Of a stretch of DNA of 6,134 bases, positions 6,001-6,134 are shown in pieces. The stretch is from NCBI GenBank assembly GCA_030613915.1, contig JAUWKY010000158.1, forward strand, positions 1 to 6,134, read 5' to 3'. Position 1 is the first letter of the stretch, and every line of letters begins with the position of its first letter. The notes below the pieces were generated by a model that saw only the letters and a program-made list of their open reading frames with translations, made no database searches and was not told the origin of the DNA. The stretch comes from Syntrophobacterales bacterium. Lineage in GTDB: Bacteria; Desulfobacterota; Syntrophobacteria; BM002. The position numbers were made by a program, and so were the translations under genes.

Positions 6001-6134
6001 GCTCCGGGCCCACTGCTTATGACGGCACCAGCAGTCAAAACTCCAGTATCTTTCTGGTTGATATGGCCACCGGTAATTCAGCGCGGACCTTCACCGAGCT
6101 CACTGACTCCAGCGGCATCAACAACGGCACCACT
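3048..6134 (+). CDS. pilY1: Pilus tip protein PilY1 (3' end outside the window)
   Basis: The frame is open for 1029 codons from the ATG to the window edge, so the C-terminus is missing. Residues 1-26 are a Sec-type signal peptide ending in AEA. A large VWA domain follows: the metal-site motif is D53-N-S-G-S57 in LIIFDNSGSM, with T297 in WTPLAESLY and D355 in LIFTDGAS, so the MIDAS set looks complete. Residues 125-146 (GNFLNWLTMRR to VGG) are a PilY1 signature inside the VWA insertion. Residues 489-494 (LPDTYF) and the segment that follows lead into a linker, then an Asp/Asn loop at 692-697 with YIRGID. The C-terminal beta-propeller begins with LGDIVHSTP (731-739) and contains VYTGANDGMLHAF (772-784) and YFAIDITDP. 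Only two cysteines are seen, C173 and C345. The known family member from Pseudomonas is about 1160 residues; this one may be longer. Role by family: tip adhesion, surface sensing and opposition to retraction. Confidence 0.93.
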   Translation, partial: MKHLKTYSFSILFILLSFWAATGAEAANSMAPYLSTPIFMSNAVPPNVLIIFDNSGSMNQMAYWEEAVEHSEGDPWWQVDIVPTTPYDPTRNYYGYFVAGTPADRVKYSYISNKFDRDPSGEWEGNFLNWLTMRRADVARKVLVGGLATSRTGGGNTTLIGEDPVQSGRSFKCKLGFMTMLTYTPFNDFNDRYVGVKDGYLYVSKDLNTSPFDKFDYKYTIKVQRDSTLPDEAFDFHDGNIAGVMQKVGDKAYWGLEFFRSGTGNGQNGGYIKNRVGHPTITNLYTNIENEPMQNWTPLAESLYVAMQYFKQEPIDASLASLYNPGYQINSSWDPYDQDGDSTHCAKSFVLIFTDGASTKDMVVPDALKTYDGDSHDPNAQTPSYADDGSDYLDDVALYARTNDLRTDLESDQNLEVFVVYAFGDDPAARRLLKDTSRNGGFIEKNGNGRPDPATGTVVDDVDYATPPSDNSWSEWWEDKRTSSNGNALPDTYFEAKDGWQLELELINAITKILQRANSGTAVSVLATSGEGEGALYQAYFKPKSSTATEEVHWTGYLQGLWIDALGNLREDWTAAGNPTPDGKLKLGVDPIVTFFYDENSGETTFQRRAVSPADIYGSSSSPTTHPLNELSPLWEAGSALASRDLSTKARNIYTFVDSDGFIPFTETNAGKLKPYLDLADPAVTGIYDYLDVNEDNRVTNLIRYIRGIDSGFSGTTNLRNRTLDSKIWRLGDIVHSTPTPIGRPVDNYDLIYSDDTYADFYRLHKNRETVVYTGANDGMLHAFLAGEFSQGAPLTGDGASFTVDPLKYGTLGPGDEIWAYIPQSLLPHLKWLADPGYMDGNHVYYVDQKPRIFDARIYEGATDAAHPLHDIWTTQMNNAERDLRPYGWSTVLVGAMRFGGGSITVNADWDTTTPGTEDREFTSSYFAIDITDPLNPILLWELSHNGLGFTTSFPAVLKVEDRVINAGTPDTVDVQAQHWFLLFGSGPTAYDGTSSQNSSIFLVDMATGNSARTFTELTDSSGINNGTT

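Overview
The window carries a minor-pilin operon of a type IV pilus (T4P), read entirely on the + strand: an unrecognised small exported or membrane protein, then fimT (GspH-like), pilV, pilW, pilX and the first 1029 codons of pilY1, which runs off the right edge without a stop codon. The order fimT-pilV-pilW-pilX-pilY1 matches the minor-pilin/PilY1 clusters of many Gram-negative bacteria. I see no mobile element, tRNA, rRNA, CRISPR array, terminator or convincing promoter.

Organism: the gene set, the moderate G+C (roughly half, judged by eye), the good Shine-Dalgarno sites and the PilY1 and PilW sequence style suggest a Gram-negative proteobacterium. A Desulfobacterota-type (former deltaproteobacterial) source seems most likely. 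That is an impression from family resemblance, not a measurement.

Layout: 1-13 holds the ribosome binding site of the first gene. 14-346 is the small unknown gene. 347-374 is a 28-base gap. fimT is 375-977, pilV 989-1597, pilW about 1610-2368, pilX about 2386-3045, and pilY1 3048 to beyond 6134. Gaps between the pilus genes are only 2-17 bases, so they are almost certainly one transcript with a ribosome site per gene. The promoter probably lies left of the window. No stretch longer than 300 bases lacks a gene.

How they work together (family knowledge): FimT, PilV, PilW and PilX are type IV prepilins. Each has a basic leader ending in Gly, followed by a hydrophobic helix. The leader is removed by the prepilin peptidase PilD. 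The minor pilins form a small complex in the inner membrane that primes pilus assembly and ends up at the tip, where PilX-type subunits help carry PilY1. PilY1 is a large exported tip protein with an N-terminal von Willebrand A (VWA) domain and a C-terminal beta-propeller, used in adhesion, surface sensing and control of retraction.

The system itself is known. The most notable points are Asp/Asn-rich, EF-hand-like calcium loops in FimT, PilV, PilW and PilY1; an RGID in PilY1 near where the Pseudomonas protein has RGD; only two cysteines in the visible PilY1, both in its VWA region; and start codons of pilW and pilX that probably lie slightly inside the longest reading frames.
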